A stretch of 64,000 nucleotides of DNA from Planctomycetota bacterium (lineage in GTDB: Bacteria > Planctomycetota > Phycisphaerae > Phycisphaerales > UBA5793): positions 2,665,574 to 2,729,573 of the forward strand of contig JABFGK010000001.1 in assembly GCA_013112555.1 (NCBI GenBank), in the 5' to 3' direction. The number at the start of each line of letters is the position of its first letter. The stretch's first letter is position 1. The notes beneath the pieces were generated by a model. It saw only the letters and a program-made list of their open reading frames with translations. It was not told the origin of the DNA and ran no database searches. The translations under genes were made by a program, and so were the position numbers. Positions 18,272-26,108 of this stretch are shown here, piece by piece.

Positions 18272-19120
18272 ATGAGAGCAGGACTCGTAGCAGGCATCGG
18301 GGCTGTGTGCATCGGAGCAATCCAGACGGCACGAGCGGACAGCGTGGTAGCATTTGACAACTTCGGATGGAATGGTGAGTACAGCCAGTCCGGGGGCAAC
18401 AGCATACAGAGCGGCTCGATAGACTTCGATATAGGGCCTGGCTTTGTGCCCACGGCCAGCGGTGTAATCACCGGCTTAGATATGGCCATTCAACTCAACA
18501 ACGGCGATAACGTGCTCGACTTGTGGCTGTTCGAGGGCACCGATTGCCCTGAATCCCTGATATTCGAGACACGGCTGATTGACGAAATGCCAACGGACGG
18601 CACATATGGGGAACTCACGCACTGGGCAGGACACGGGCCATACATCGAGGAAGGTAAGACGTATTGGCTTGCAGGATCAGTGACGGGCAACAGTGCTGCA
18701 ATGTGGTATTGGAGCATCGACGATACCGGGCCAATCACGCATCGCACGAACGGCCCACCGTGGCTTTGCAAGGAACAGGAACGGCATGCCCTGCGGGTGA
18801 CAGTGGAGGATACGCGGCCATACATCCAGATTGACGGCGACTGTCCGGGCTACATGACGGTATCCGTATCCGGGGCCGATCCGGGCCAGATGCTGGCACT
18901 GATCTACGGGTACGCCGAAGGGGAAGCCGGGCCTGTGCCGGGCTGCTACGGCCTGTATGTGGACATTGCACGGCCACTCATGGCTGGCGTAGGGGAAGCC
19001 GACGAACAGGGGGATTACGTGCTCACAGGACGTGTTCCGGCTGCCGGGTGTGGCAACGTGATACTACAGGGTGTGAACCTTACAATCTGTGAGAAGTCAA
19101 AACTGGTATGGCTTGAATGA
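18272..19120 (+). CDS. Exported beta-sandwich-type protein with shared C-terminal module (element cargo)
   Basis: A 282-residue exported protein. The signal peptide is MRAGLVAGIGAVCIGAIQTARA. The middle (residues 25-185) resembles extracellular 'choice-of-anchor' beta-sandwich domains: FDNFGW start, GLDMAIQLNNGDNVLDLWLF, WLAGSVTGNSAAMWYWS. Residues 187-282 match the module of the three chromosomal exported proteins in this window (VPGC.G, EADEQG, VILQGVNLTIC). Start chosen at 18272 after AAGGGTGAGAGAC. Its presence inside a mobile element is unusual. Function unknown; likely outside the cytoplasm. Confidence 0.72.
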   Translation: MRAGLVAGIGAVCIGAIQTARADSVVAFDNFGWNGEYSQSGGNSIQSGSIDFDIGPGFVPTASGVITGLDMAIQLNNGDNVLDLWLFEGTDCPESLIFETRLIDEMPTDGTYGELTHWAGHGPYIEEGKTYWLAGSVTGNSAAMWYWSIDDTGPITHRTNGPPWLCKEQERHALRVTVEDTRPYIQIDGDCPGYMTVSVSGADPGQMLALIYGYAEGEAGPVPGCYGLYVDIARPLMAGVGEADEQGDYVLTGRVPAAGCGNVILQGVNLTICEKSKLVWLE

Positions 19121-19177
19121 CAACAGCGGGCAGCACTCGACGGGGTGCGCACGGCTGGCGGGGCGGAGGTACTGCAG

Positions 19178-19843
19178 ATGGCTATACAAGGCAGACATAC
19201 TGGAACACAGAATCAGACACGGCCACCGTCACCAAACGGTGATAACGGCAATGGCCGGGACTCACGGGGCCGGTTCGCAAACGGCTCCCTTCGCGTCAAG
19301 GTATCGGGCGATCCTGAATCCAACCCGGCAGCGGCCCGACAGGTGCATACGAGCGCACTATCCGGCGCTGTGTATGCCGAAGCCATCGGGCCACGATTCG
19401 CGGCACTGTTTCATGGGCTGAACCTGGGGCAATCGGCGATGACCTTTGTTGAGGACATGCTCCGGCGAATGGCTCCCCGTGATCCGCTGGAGGAAATGTT
19501 GGCGGTGCAGGCTCTGCTGGCTCATGCGCGTGTGCTGCACCTGTCAACCCTGGCAAACCAGCAACAGACACCGGACGGCATCAGGGTCATTCACGAGTAT
19601 GCAGACCGCGCCAGCAACACATACCGGCGGCTCATGCTGGCACTGGCGGAGTATCGCAAGCCACCACGGGGCGGTAACTCATTCACGGCCGTCAAGCAGG
19701 CCAACATTGCACAGCAGCAACTCGTGATGAACGAGAAAAAGGCTCTGCCGGAAAACGCGACAAACGAACTAGGATTCGAGCATGACGGGATCACCGACCA
19801 CGAGCGTACAGGCATCCAGCAGACGCTACCGGCTGAGTCCTGA
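19178..19843 (+). CDS. Helical phage/island-type protein
   Basis: A 221-residue protein. Its start, NGNGRDSRGRFANGS, is the 'GRDs.GRFa.G' opening common in phage small-terminase-like and island proteins. Residues about 50-190 are mainly helical and end AEYRKPP......KQANIAQQQLVMN, a pattern I associate with proteins common near integrases. GGAGGT lies 7 bases before the ATG at 19178. Its 3' end overlaps the next gene by 62 bp in another frame. Function unproven. Confidence 0.6.
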   Translation: MAIQGRHTGTQNQTRPPSPNGDNGNGRDSRGRFANGSLRVKVSGDPESNPAAARQVHTSALSGAVYAEAIGPRFAALFHGLNLGQSAMTFVEDMLRRMAPRDPLEEMLAVQALLAHARVLHLSTLANQQQTPDGIRVIHEYADRASNTYRRLMLALAEYRKPPRGGNSFTAVKQANIAQQQLVMNEKKALPENATNELGFEHDGITDHERTGIQQTLPAES

Positions 19844-20039
19844 GGGCCTGGCGTCCCTGCGGGCATCTGTGGCACAGGTGAAGCCGTGGGAGCGATCCAC
19901 GGGGCCACGGACGCCAGCAGGCAAGGCCCGTAGCCGGATGAACGCATGGAAGCACGGGGAGCGATCGGCTGCCGCGATTGAAAGCCGGGCAATCCTGGCT
20001 CAGTGCAGACGGGCTTTATATGACGTTCAGGAGTCGTGA
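19782..20039 (+). CDS. Small basic island protein with RTPAGKARSRMNAWKHG motif
   Basis: An 85-residue protein whose centre, STGPRTPAGKARSRMNAWKHG, is a motif recurring in small proteins of mobile elements across many phyla. It starts inside the preceding gene, so the two are probably co-translated. No function is established to my knowledge. Confidence 0.6.
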   Translation: MTGSPTTSVQASSRRYRLSPEGLASLRASVAQVKPWERSTGPRTPAGKARSRMNAWKHGERSAAAIESRAILAQCRRALYDVQES

Positions 20040-20054
20040 AACGAAGGGTGAATC

Positions 20055-20477
20055 ATGATAGAGTGGCCATGCAAGCGGTGCGGCGTACTGCTGGATGCAC
20101 CGGACAGTGAGAGCGGCCAAACCACCGACTGCCCCAAGTGCGGGCGGTCGCAGGTAATACCTGCGGAGCGCGCGTGGTTTGGCAGACGTACCTGCCGTGA
20201 GTGTGGCTATGACTACGCGTTTGAAATGAAACAAGGTAACCAGAACCCGGAGTGCCCGCGATGCAAGAATCAGCGAGCAACTGGAGAGTCGCAATCCGGC
20301 ACATGGGTTATCATTGCTGGAGCGGTTGTCCTTGCCCTGGGCCTACTGTCAGCCGTAGGCAACGCCGGTAGTAACGACTCTCTGCCGAGTATTGGTGGGA
20401 TTGTTTTTGCACTACATGGAACAGTGCTTCTCTGCACTGGCCTGATTCTCCGAGCCATCGCCAAGCATAACCGGTGA
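20055..20477 (+). CDS. Zinc-ribbon membrane protein, paralogue of the 17779 product
   Basis: A 140-residue protein. The N-terminal ribbon CKRCGVLLDAPDSESGQTTDCPKCG is closely similar to that of the gene at 17779. A second ribbon follows (CRECGYDYAF ... CPRCKNQ), then two membrane helices (WVIIAGAVVLALGLLSAVG and IGGIVFALHGTVLLCTGLILRAI). Lies 15 bp after the previous gene. Function unknown. Confidence 0.68.
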   Translation: MIEWPCKRCGVLLDAPDSESGQTTDCPKCGRSQVIPAERAWFGRRTCRECGYDYAFEMKQGNQNPECPRCKNQRATGESQSGTWVIIAGAVVLALGLLSAVGNAGSNDSLPSIGGIVFALHGTVLLCTGLILRAIAKHNR

Positions 20478-20650
20478 GCGCCTGCGGCTGGACTTCTATT
20501 GTGTGCTACGCACCTGCACCCGACGTGCGCACTCCCTATAATGCGGGCACATGCCGGTAGGCCACCGGCGATACGGCACGGATCGGGGCCATGATACGCA
20601 CCTGTCTCGTGGCTCCGATCCTGCCGACCATTCTGAAAGACGGGTGCATC

Positions 20651-21499
20651 ATGAGCAAACAAGGCAATGCGCGCACACCAGCCAATCGAGACTCAGCAGA
20701 CCTAGTACGTTCACTGGAGCGGATACGTGGGGTGATAGCACGACTGCGTGCCAGTAAGGTTGACCATGAAGAGAAACACAGACAACTCGAAGTGCAGCAG
20801 TGTGGAGTAGTGCGTGCTGTTCGTATGGCACACGGCATATCGGCACTGGGCGAAGTCACAGTGCTTTGCACGGGACACGGGGGGAAACTGCACGATTGGG
20901 CACGCATTGCCCGTTGGCTTGCAACGATATACCCGGAAATCCCACCACCGGACTATCTGAGTGATGTTATAGCCGATGCATGCAATCCTGACGGCACAGC
21001 GATCGCTCGTACACATACAGGCGATGTGATCATGCACGGGGCGAAGAGTGTGGAAGTCGGCGATCAGGGCATTGAAGAACCGCTGGCATCCGGCTCAGGG
21101 AATTGGCTCTACCAGAGTCCGTTGATACGTGTTGGGGCGTGGATTGAGCATGCCGATAGCGTAGTAAAGTGCCTGATTGACTATGTTCAAGCGGCAAAAG
21201 CCGTCAAACCGAAAGGGATGAACGATGCATGGCTCGTAGCACTGGGGCAGTATGTGGAGGTGCTGCTGTCCTACAGCGACAACAGCGATGACCTGGACTC
21301 CAAATCATGGGCAGACTTGCACAAAGATCACATAGACATATGCAAAAGGCAAAAAACCATACGTACCAAACTGGAATGGGAATCGTGGAGCCGCGCCGTC
21401 CGGCATGGGCTTGGCTGCCTAAGTATACCATCAGACAAACGGCGCGACGGCGAGTATATTAACAAGAAACTCAACGCTGCCATAACAGGCACTCCGTAG
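20651..21499 (+). CDS. Unknown element protein
   Basis: A 282-residue soluble protein without a recognisable domain. A coiled-coil-like N-terminus (LVRSLERIRGVIARLRASKVDHEEKHRQLEVQ region) is followed by a mixed central part and a helical C-terminus rich in W and K. No signal or membrane segment is seen. Codon use is visibly more AT-rich than in neighbouring genes, which suggests a different origin. The ATG at 20651 has only a weak ribosome binding site. A terminator follows at 21536. Could be cargo such as a defence gene, but nothing shows it. Confidence 0.6.
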   Translation: MSKQGNARTPANRDSADLVRSLERIRGVIARLRASKVDHEEKHRQLEVQQCGVVRAVRMAHGISALGEVTVLCTGHGGKLHDWARIARWLATIYPEIPPPDYLSDVIADACNPDGTAIARTHTGDVIMHGAKSVEVGDQGIEEPLASGSGNWLYQSPLIRVGAWIEHADSVVKCLIDYVQAAKAVKPKGMNDAWLVALGQYVEVLLSYSDNSDDLDSKSWADLHKDHIDICKRQKTIRTKLEWESWSRAVRHGLGCLSIPSDKRRDGEYINKKLNAAITGTP

Positions 21500-21535
21500 G
21501 CTGACTGCTTTCAAAGCGGACCAAACGGACTCGAA

Positions 21536-21567
21536 CGGACGGATTGCAGAATCCGGCCGTTTTTTTT
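21536..21567 (+). terminator. Rho-independent terminator after the cargo block
   Basis: Stem with inner arms GGATT/AATCC around the loop GCAG, extended by CGGAC/GGCCG, followed by eight T residues (21560-21567). It lies 37 bp after the stop at 21499 and separates cargo from the AlpA-primase-integrase block. Confidence 0.78.
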
Positions 21568-21743
21568 CATCGTCAGAACCTGCCATAACACGGCCATCAA
21601 CGGAAGTCACACCTGATACGGGGCATACACGAACGGACGAAACAGGAGTCCGTTAAGTCCGTCCCGTTTGATGCTTCATGCGTGCACGGAAAAGCCCGCA
21701 CGGCGTGGGCGGCACGCGGAGCACTGCATCAGGGGGCAACTAT

Positions 21744-21959
21744 ATGGCCACTGCAATCGAGACCGAACTCTTATCCGTCAAGCAAACGGCGACCCTGCTG
21801 GGGCTGGCTGAGCGGACCGTCTGGAGGTACGCCAACTCCGGCCGACTCCCGGCACCACTCCGGTTATCGAGCCGGGCCGTCCGATGGCGACGGCGGGACT
21901 TGCTGGCGTGGCTTGACAAGGGCTGCCCGGACCTGAGCCGGGCGCGTATGCGTCCATGA
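21744..21959 (+). CDS. AlpA-like / excisionase-family helix-turn-helix protein
   Basis: A 71-residue MerR-type winged helix protein: LLSVKQTATLLGLAERTVWRY followed by SGRLPAPLRLSSRAVRWRRRDLLAWL. This is the pattern of AlpA regulators and small excisionases, which assist integrase in excision or activate element genes. The ATG at 21744 follows CAGGGGGCAACTAT. It precedes the primase gene by 82 bp. Confidence 0.82.
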   Translation: MATAIETELLSVKQTATLLGLAERTVWRYANSGRLPAPLRLSSRAVRWRRRDLLAWLDKGCPDLSRARMRP

Positions 21960-22041
21960 CTGTAATCGGGGAATAGCCATCACTGGCCGCGCTTTCTAGA
22001 GCGGTTGCGGTGGTGATGGCGTTGTATTGAGGAACCATTCA

Positions 22042-24129
22042 ATGATAGCGAATAACGGACGAAACAGCAACAGAATTGACGTGAACAAAGTACCTGCCGC
22101 ACTGCGCGACTTGGACCATTGGGTACTCTGGCGCGAAGTGCAGCGGGACGGGCAGAAAGCCAAACTCCCCTTCCAGCCGAACGGCACACCGGCGAAATCG
22201 AACGACCCGGCCACCTGGCACACTCTCGATGCGTGCATGGACGTGGCGGACAGGTACAACGGGCCGGGCTTCGTGTTCGCAGCAGACGGCGGATTCACCG
22301 GCATCGACTTGGACGGCTGCCGCGACCCGGCCACCGGCGAAATCGCGGAGTGGGCACGGCGCATAATCGAACGGCTCAATTCATATAGCGAAGTGTCACC
22401 GTCCGGCACGGGTGTCAAAATCTGGATACGTGGTACGTCCCCGTTTCCGCGCGGAAAAAAGACGCTGCTGCCGGATGCGCCACGAGTGAGCAGCAAAGCA
22501 CCCGGCATCGAGGTGTACTCATTCGGCCGGTATTTCGCAGTGACAGGCTGGCGGCTCGATGGCGTATCACATGGCGTGGAACGGAGACAGGCCGAACTGA
22601 AGGCACTATGCGCCGAGCACTGGCCGGAACCAGAACCGCCACAAGCACCGGACACGGGCCAACGGCAGGCCAGCACCACGAACGATGACAAGGTGATTGA
22701 GCGGGCACGGGCATACATTGGCAAGATACCTGGGGCCATATCCGGGCAGCGTGGCCACGATACCACTTTCCACGTGGCCTGCGTGCTCGTGAAGGGGTTT
22801 GGCCTGTCTCAAGCCGATGCACTGGCTGTGGTCTACCAGTGGAACCAGACCTGTCAGCCACCGTGGACGGCGGGCGAACTGCAGCACAAGGTTTCGGACG
22901 CGGTTAGGGAATCGGGGCCTGTGGGCTATCTGCGCGATGCACTGCCGGACGAATGGAGCCGGGTGCAGGTGCCGGAGTACAAGTCCCCCGATCCCGGCAG
23001 CAGCAGCCAAGTCTCACTCGCAAATTCGGATGACACGGGAAAGCGGGTACGTATAGGAGCACCGAGAATGGTGTTACTGGCAGACGTAACACCGGAGCCT
23101 ATCCGATGGCTCTGGCCTGGACGGATTGCACGCGGGAAACTGACGATGATCGCAGGCGATCCCGGCGTAGGCAAGTCACTGCTGAGCGTGGACCTTGCAG
23201 CCCGTATATCCAGCGGGCGCGGCTGGCCGGACTGTAACGGGCCATGCGAGCCGGGCGGCATCGTGATGATCAGCGGTGAGGATGACATAGCCGATACGAT
23301 CCGCCCACGGCTAGACGCTGCAGACGCGGACGTGAGACGGATCAGCGTAGTCACCGGCGTATGGCATCAGCCGTATGATGCAGATTCCGAATCGAAGCCG
23401 GACCCGACGGAAAGACTGTTCAACCTCATAAGTGACATAGGCGCACTAGAGCAGGCCATCAGCAATACGCCGGACTGCGCGGTGGTGATCATCGACCCGA
23501 TCACGGCGTACATGGGCGAAACTGACAGCCATAAGAACGCTGAGGTAAGAGCGGCATTGCTTCCCCTGTCCGAACTGGCAGCGCGTACGGGCGTGGCCAT
23601 CGTTGCCATCACGCACCTGCGGAAAGCGGGCGGTGATGCAGTCCACAGGCCGATGGGATCCCTTGCGTTCACGGCAGCGGCACGGGCCGTGTGGGGCGTG
23701 GTGAAGGATAAAGAGCAGGAGGACAAGCGGCTTTTCCTGCCGGTGAAATCGAACCTGGGGCCGGACACGACGGGGCTGGCATACGAAGTGAAGTCTCAGG
23801 GGCCGGACTCGCCACCGTACATATCGTGGACGGGCGAGACAATCACAATCACTGCCGACGAAGCCATGCAGGGAGCAAACAAGGCACCGGGGCCGGACCC
23901 TTGCGAGCGGGAGCGGGCAGAGCAGTGGCTGATTGAGCAACTCGAAGCCGGGGCGCAGCAGTGGAGCGAACTTGAAACGCGAGCATCGGGCAGCGAAGGC
24001 ATCAGCGGATCAACGCTCAGGCGGGGGCGTGATGCTCTCCAGCGTACCAAACGCATCGAGTGTGTCCGCGATGATAATGACGGCCGGTACTACTGGCGGC
24101 TGCCGGGTGAGGTTGATCAGGTTGCTTAA
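22042..24129 (+). CDS. Primase/RepA-like replication protein
   Basis: A 695-residue two-part replication protein. Residues about 10-185 resemble the primase-polymerase-like N-terminus of phage and plasmid proteins (VPAALRDLDHWVLW, then KLPFQPNG, FVFAADGGFTGIDLDGC). A primase C-terminal-like helical segment spans about 220-300. A RecA-like AAA_25/RepA domain follows, with Walker A GDPGVGKS at 372-379, ISGEDD, VVIIDPITAYMG and AIVAITHLRKAGG. The C-terminus is a short winged-helix-like tail. It would initiate replication of the excised element. The ATG at 22042 follows TTGAGGAACCATTCA; a TTG at 22027 is an alternative. Confidence 0.88.
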   Translation: MIANNGRNSNRIDVNKVPAALRDLDHWVLWREVQRDGQKAKLPFQPNGTPAKSNDPATWHTLDACMDVADRYNGPGFVFAADGGFTGIDLDGCRDPATGEIAEWARRIIERLNSYSEVSPSGTGVKIWIRGTSPFPRGKKTLLPDAPRVSSKAPGIEVYSFGRYFAVTGWRLDGVSHGVERRQAELKALCAEHWPEPEPPQAPDTGQRQASTTNDDKVIERARAYIGKIPGAISGQRGHDTTFHVACVLVKGFGLSQADALAVVYQWNQTCQPPWTAGELQHKVSDAVRESGPVGYLRDALPDEWSRVQVPEYKSPDPGSSSQVSLANSDDTGKRVRIGAPRMVLLADVTPEPIRWLWPGRIARGKLTMIAGDPGVGKSLLSVDLAARISSGRGWPDCNGPCEPGGIVMISGEDDIADTIRPRLDAADADVRRISVVTGVWHQPYDADSESKPDPTERLFNLISDIGALEQAISNTPDCAVVIIDPITAYMGETDSHKNAEVRAALLPLSELAARTGVAIVAITHLRKAGGDAVHRPMGSLAFTAAARAVWGVVKDKEQEDKRLFLPVKSNLGPDTTGLAYEVKSQGPDSPPYISWTGETITITADEAMQGANKAPGPDPCERERAEQWLIEQLEAGAQQWSELETRASGSEGISGSTLRRGRDALQRTKRIECVRDDNDGRYYWRLPGEVDQVA

Positions 24130-24226
24130 CGTGCACAACTTGAGCAACCTGCACAAGCACAGATTCAGTGAACCACCGGGATGATCAGGTTGATCAGGTT
24201 CGTCAGGTATGGGAACCTGCACAACC
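24111..24226. repeat. Cluster of direct and inverted repeats downstream of the primase gene
   Basis: Contains GGTTGATCAGGTTG (24111-24124), a tandem TGATCAGGT TGATCAGGT unit (24182-24199), and AACCTGCACAA twice (24146-24156 and 24214-24224); CAGGTTG and CAACCTG are inverted copies of each other. The block lies in the 254-bp gap between the primase stop and the XRE gene. It could be an iteron-like origin for the replication protein or an operator for the XRE regulator. Confidence 0.5.
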
Positions 24227-24383
24227 AGACGGGCAACGGGGGAGGGGGGGACTGCAAACCCCCTTCCTGCGCGCGTAGACCGACGCCTACAGCAATGTTT
24301 TTCATGTCATGGGTTCGACGGCCACGAGTGCGGGCCTGCATCGCACCTTTGACATATGGCAATGTATGGCATAACCTGACAGC

Positions 24384-24614
24384 ATGGCACAGATACTCGC
24401 AGCCATCAAGACGGCCATCCGAGACAGCGGCTTGACTCAATACCGTATCGAGCAGGACACCGGCATACCGGCCAGTGCTATATCCCGGCTACTCAGCGGG
24501 GAGCGCGGCTTGTCCGTTGAGAATGTGGAACGGCTGGCCGACTACCTGGGACTCGTGATCGACATTCACCCGGCAGGCAAGCCGGGCAGCAAACGCACCC
24601 GGAAAGGGCGGTGA
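24384..24614 (+). CDS. XRE-family (Cro/CI-type) regulator
   Basis: A 76-residue DNA-binding protein with one helix-turn-helix: TQYRIEQDTGIPASAISRLLSG, then VENVERLADYLGLVI. A basic tail ends KPGSKRTRKGR. It directly precedes the integrase (3-bp gap) and probably controls it or the primase operon. Confidence 0.85.
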   Translation: MAQILAAIKTAIRDSGLTQYRIEQDTGIPASAISRLLSGERGLSVENVERLADYLGLVIDIHPAGKPGSKRTRKGR

Positions 24615-24617
24615 ATC

Positions 24618-25850
24618 GTGGCGACTGTCTACAAGCCGAAGGGCAAACGAAACTGGATGATTGCGTGGTACGAAATCGAGGAAGGCAAGCGGGTACGGCG
24701 CACGGTTTCGAGCGGGACGGCCGACAAGCGGGCCGCGATGGAACTGGCAGGCAAGTACGCCACCGATGCAGCCTACAAGCGGCACGGTTTTGTAGACGCG
24801 GCCACTCGACGGATGGCAGCCTACGAAAAGGTGCCGATGGATGATCACCTGCAGGCATACCGGGAATCGCTCGAAGCCAAAGGGAACACGGCCAAGCACA
24901 TCAAAGGCACCATGCGCAGCGTCACCACGGCCGTATCCGATTGCGGCTTCGAGACTCTCGGGGAAATCGAGCCGCACAAAGTGACGGCACACATACGCGG
25001 CCTGCGGGATAGTGGCTTGAGCGTCCGCACCTGCAACAAGCGGCTGCAGGCCATCAAATCGTTTTCGCGCTGGCTGTGGCGCAACGGCAGGACTCGGACG
25101 GATGCACTCGTGTCGCTGTCACTCGACACGGCCGGGGAGCGGACGGACAGACGGTGCGAGCGGCGCGCGTTCGACGATACAGAATTGGCGTGGCTCATTC
25201 GAGCGGCTGAAAAAGGCAAGACGCGCCGGGGCATGTCCGGGCCTGCGCGGGCCTGGCTGTACAGGCTGGCAGTGCAAACCGGCTTCCGGCTATCCGAACT
25301 CGGATCGCTCAAGGTGTCGAGTTTCAACCTGCACGGCGATCCACCGACGGTGACGGTATCGGCAGCCTACTCGAAGCGGCGACGTGATGACGTGCAACCG
25401 ATCCGGCCAGACTTTGCCGACGAACTGGCGGACTGGCTGCAGGACAGGCCATCAGACGGGCCGGTATTCCCCCTGCCTGACAAGCCGCATGTCCTGTTCA
25501 AAGCCGACATACGCAGCGCACGGGCACGCTGGATACGCGACACAGCCGACAGAGCCGAACGGCGCAGACGGCGGGACTCGGATACCCTGCGGACGGTGGA
25601 CGCTGCAGGCCGACGGCTCGACATGCACGGCCTACGGCACACGTTCATCACGCGGGTAGTCCAGTCCGGGGCATCGGCGCGGGTGTCGATGGAACTGGCG
25701 CGGCACAGCACACCGACGCTGACAATCGGCCGATACGCACACGCGCAACTGCACGACTTGACGGCAGCACTTCACACCCTGCCGGGCACTCCGGCAGCCA
25801 CTGGCGGGCAGGATCGGCAGGCGACTACACAGGCCACGGGGACGGCCTGA
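24618..25850 (+). CDS. Tyrosine recombinase / integrase
   Basis: A 410-residue site-specific recombinase that inserts and excises the element. An N-terminal arm-binding region (VYKPKGKRNWMIAWYE) and a core-binding SAM-like domain (residues 75-165) precede the catalytic domain: R224 in TGFRLSELGSL, H337 and R340 in HGLRHTF, H363 in ARHSTP and Y373 in IGRYAH. All catalytic residues appear present. The start is GTG, three bases after the XRE gene. It lies 160 bp from the right attachment repeat, as is usual for tRNA-targeting integrases. Confidence 0.93.
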   Translation: MATVYKPKGKRNWMIAWYEIEEGKRVRRTVSSGTADKRAAMELAGKYATDAAYKRHGFVDAATRRMAAYEKVPMDDHLQAYRESLEAKGNTAKHIKGTMRSVTTAVSDCGFETLGEIEPHKVTAHIRGLRDSGLSVRTCNKRLQAIKSFSRWLWRNGRTRTDALVSLSLDTAGERTDRRCERRAFDDTELAWLIRAAEKGKTRRGMSGPARAWLYRLAVQTGFRLSELGSLKVSSFNLHGDPPTVTVSAAYSKRRRDDVQPIRPDFADELADWLQDRPSDGPVFPLPDKPHVLFKADIRSARARWIRDTADRAERRRRRDSDTLRTVDAAGRRLDMHGLRHTFITRVVQSGASARVSMELARHSTPTLTIGRYAHAQLHDLTAALHTLPGTPAATGGQDRQATTQATGTA

Positions 25851-25875
25851 CATACCCTAACATCGGTGGTGCACG

Positions 25876-25904
25876 GGTAGCGCGAGGTAGCGCATAGGTA
25901 GCGC
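25876..25904 (+). repeat. Candidate integrase arm-type sites, right end
   Basis: GGTAGCGC occurs three times (25876, 25886, 25897) with 10- and 11-bp spacing, matching the two copies near the left end. Three GTCA-containing units at roughly 10-bp spacing follow (25919-25955), and could be further integrase or excisionase sites. Confidence 0.6.
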
Positions 25905-26010
25905 GCATTTGCCAAAGTACGTCAAATCGTGTCAACAAACGTCACATCGGGAGCGCGGCACCGGGCACGCGGGAGAATCAGTAACACCTTGCAAAACAAG
26001 CGTCTTACGG

Positions 26011-26078
26011 CCCCCACCCCCGAAAAAAGCACAACGCCCCGGGCAGAACTCGAATCTGCGACCTGCGGATTAGAAGTC
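26011..26078. repeat. Right attachment repeat, overlapping tRNA-Arg
   Basis: 68 bp matching 17246-17313 with one mismatch. It covers the tRNA from the anticodon stem to the 3' end plus 24 bp beyond. The element supplied this copy, which restores a complete tRNA gene after insertion. Confidence 0.92.
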
Positions 26079-26108
26079 CGCTGCTCTATCCAACTGAGCT
26101 ACCGGGGC
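26035..26108 (-). tRNA. tRNA-Arg (anticodon TCT)
   Basis: A 74-base cloverleaf on the minus strand: acceptor GCCCCGG/CCGGGGC with discriminator G, D-arm GCTC/GAGC, anticodon stem GCGGA/TCCGC with loop CTTCTAA (anticodon at 26072-26074), and T-arm GCAGA/TCTGC with loop TTCGAGT. CCA is not encoded. Its 3' half lies inside the right attachment repeat and is supplied by the integrative element. Confidence 0.95.

Larger units (their letters stand above)
17246..26078. mobile_element. Integrative element inserted in tRNA-Arg(UCU)
   Basis: Bounded by a 68-bp direct repeat (17246-17313 and 26011-26078, one mismatch) that contains the 3' half of tRNA-Arg. One unit length is 8,765 bp. The intact tRNA is at the right end, next to the tyrosine integrase; the displaced 3' half is at the left. 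All genes are on the plus strand: zinc-ribbon membrane protein, exported protein, two phage-type small proteins, a second zinc-ribbon membrane protein, unknown protein, AlpA-like, primase/RepA-like ATPase, XRE regulator, integrase. No conjugation or structural phage genes are present, so it is probably a mobilisable island or a satellite-like element. Both ends look intact. Confidence 0.9.
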
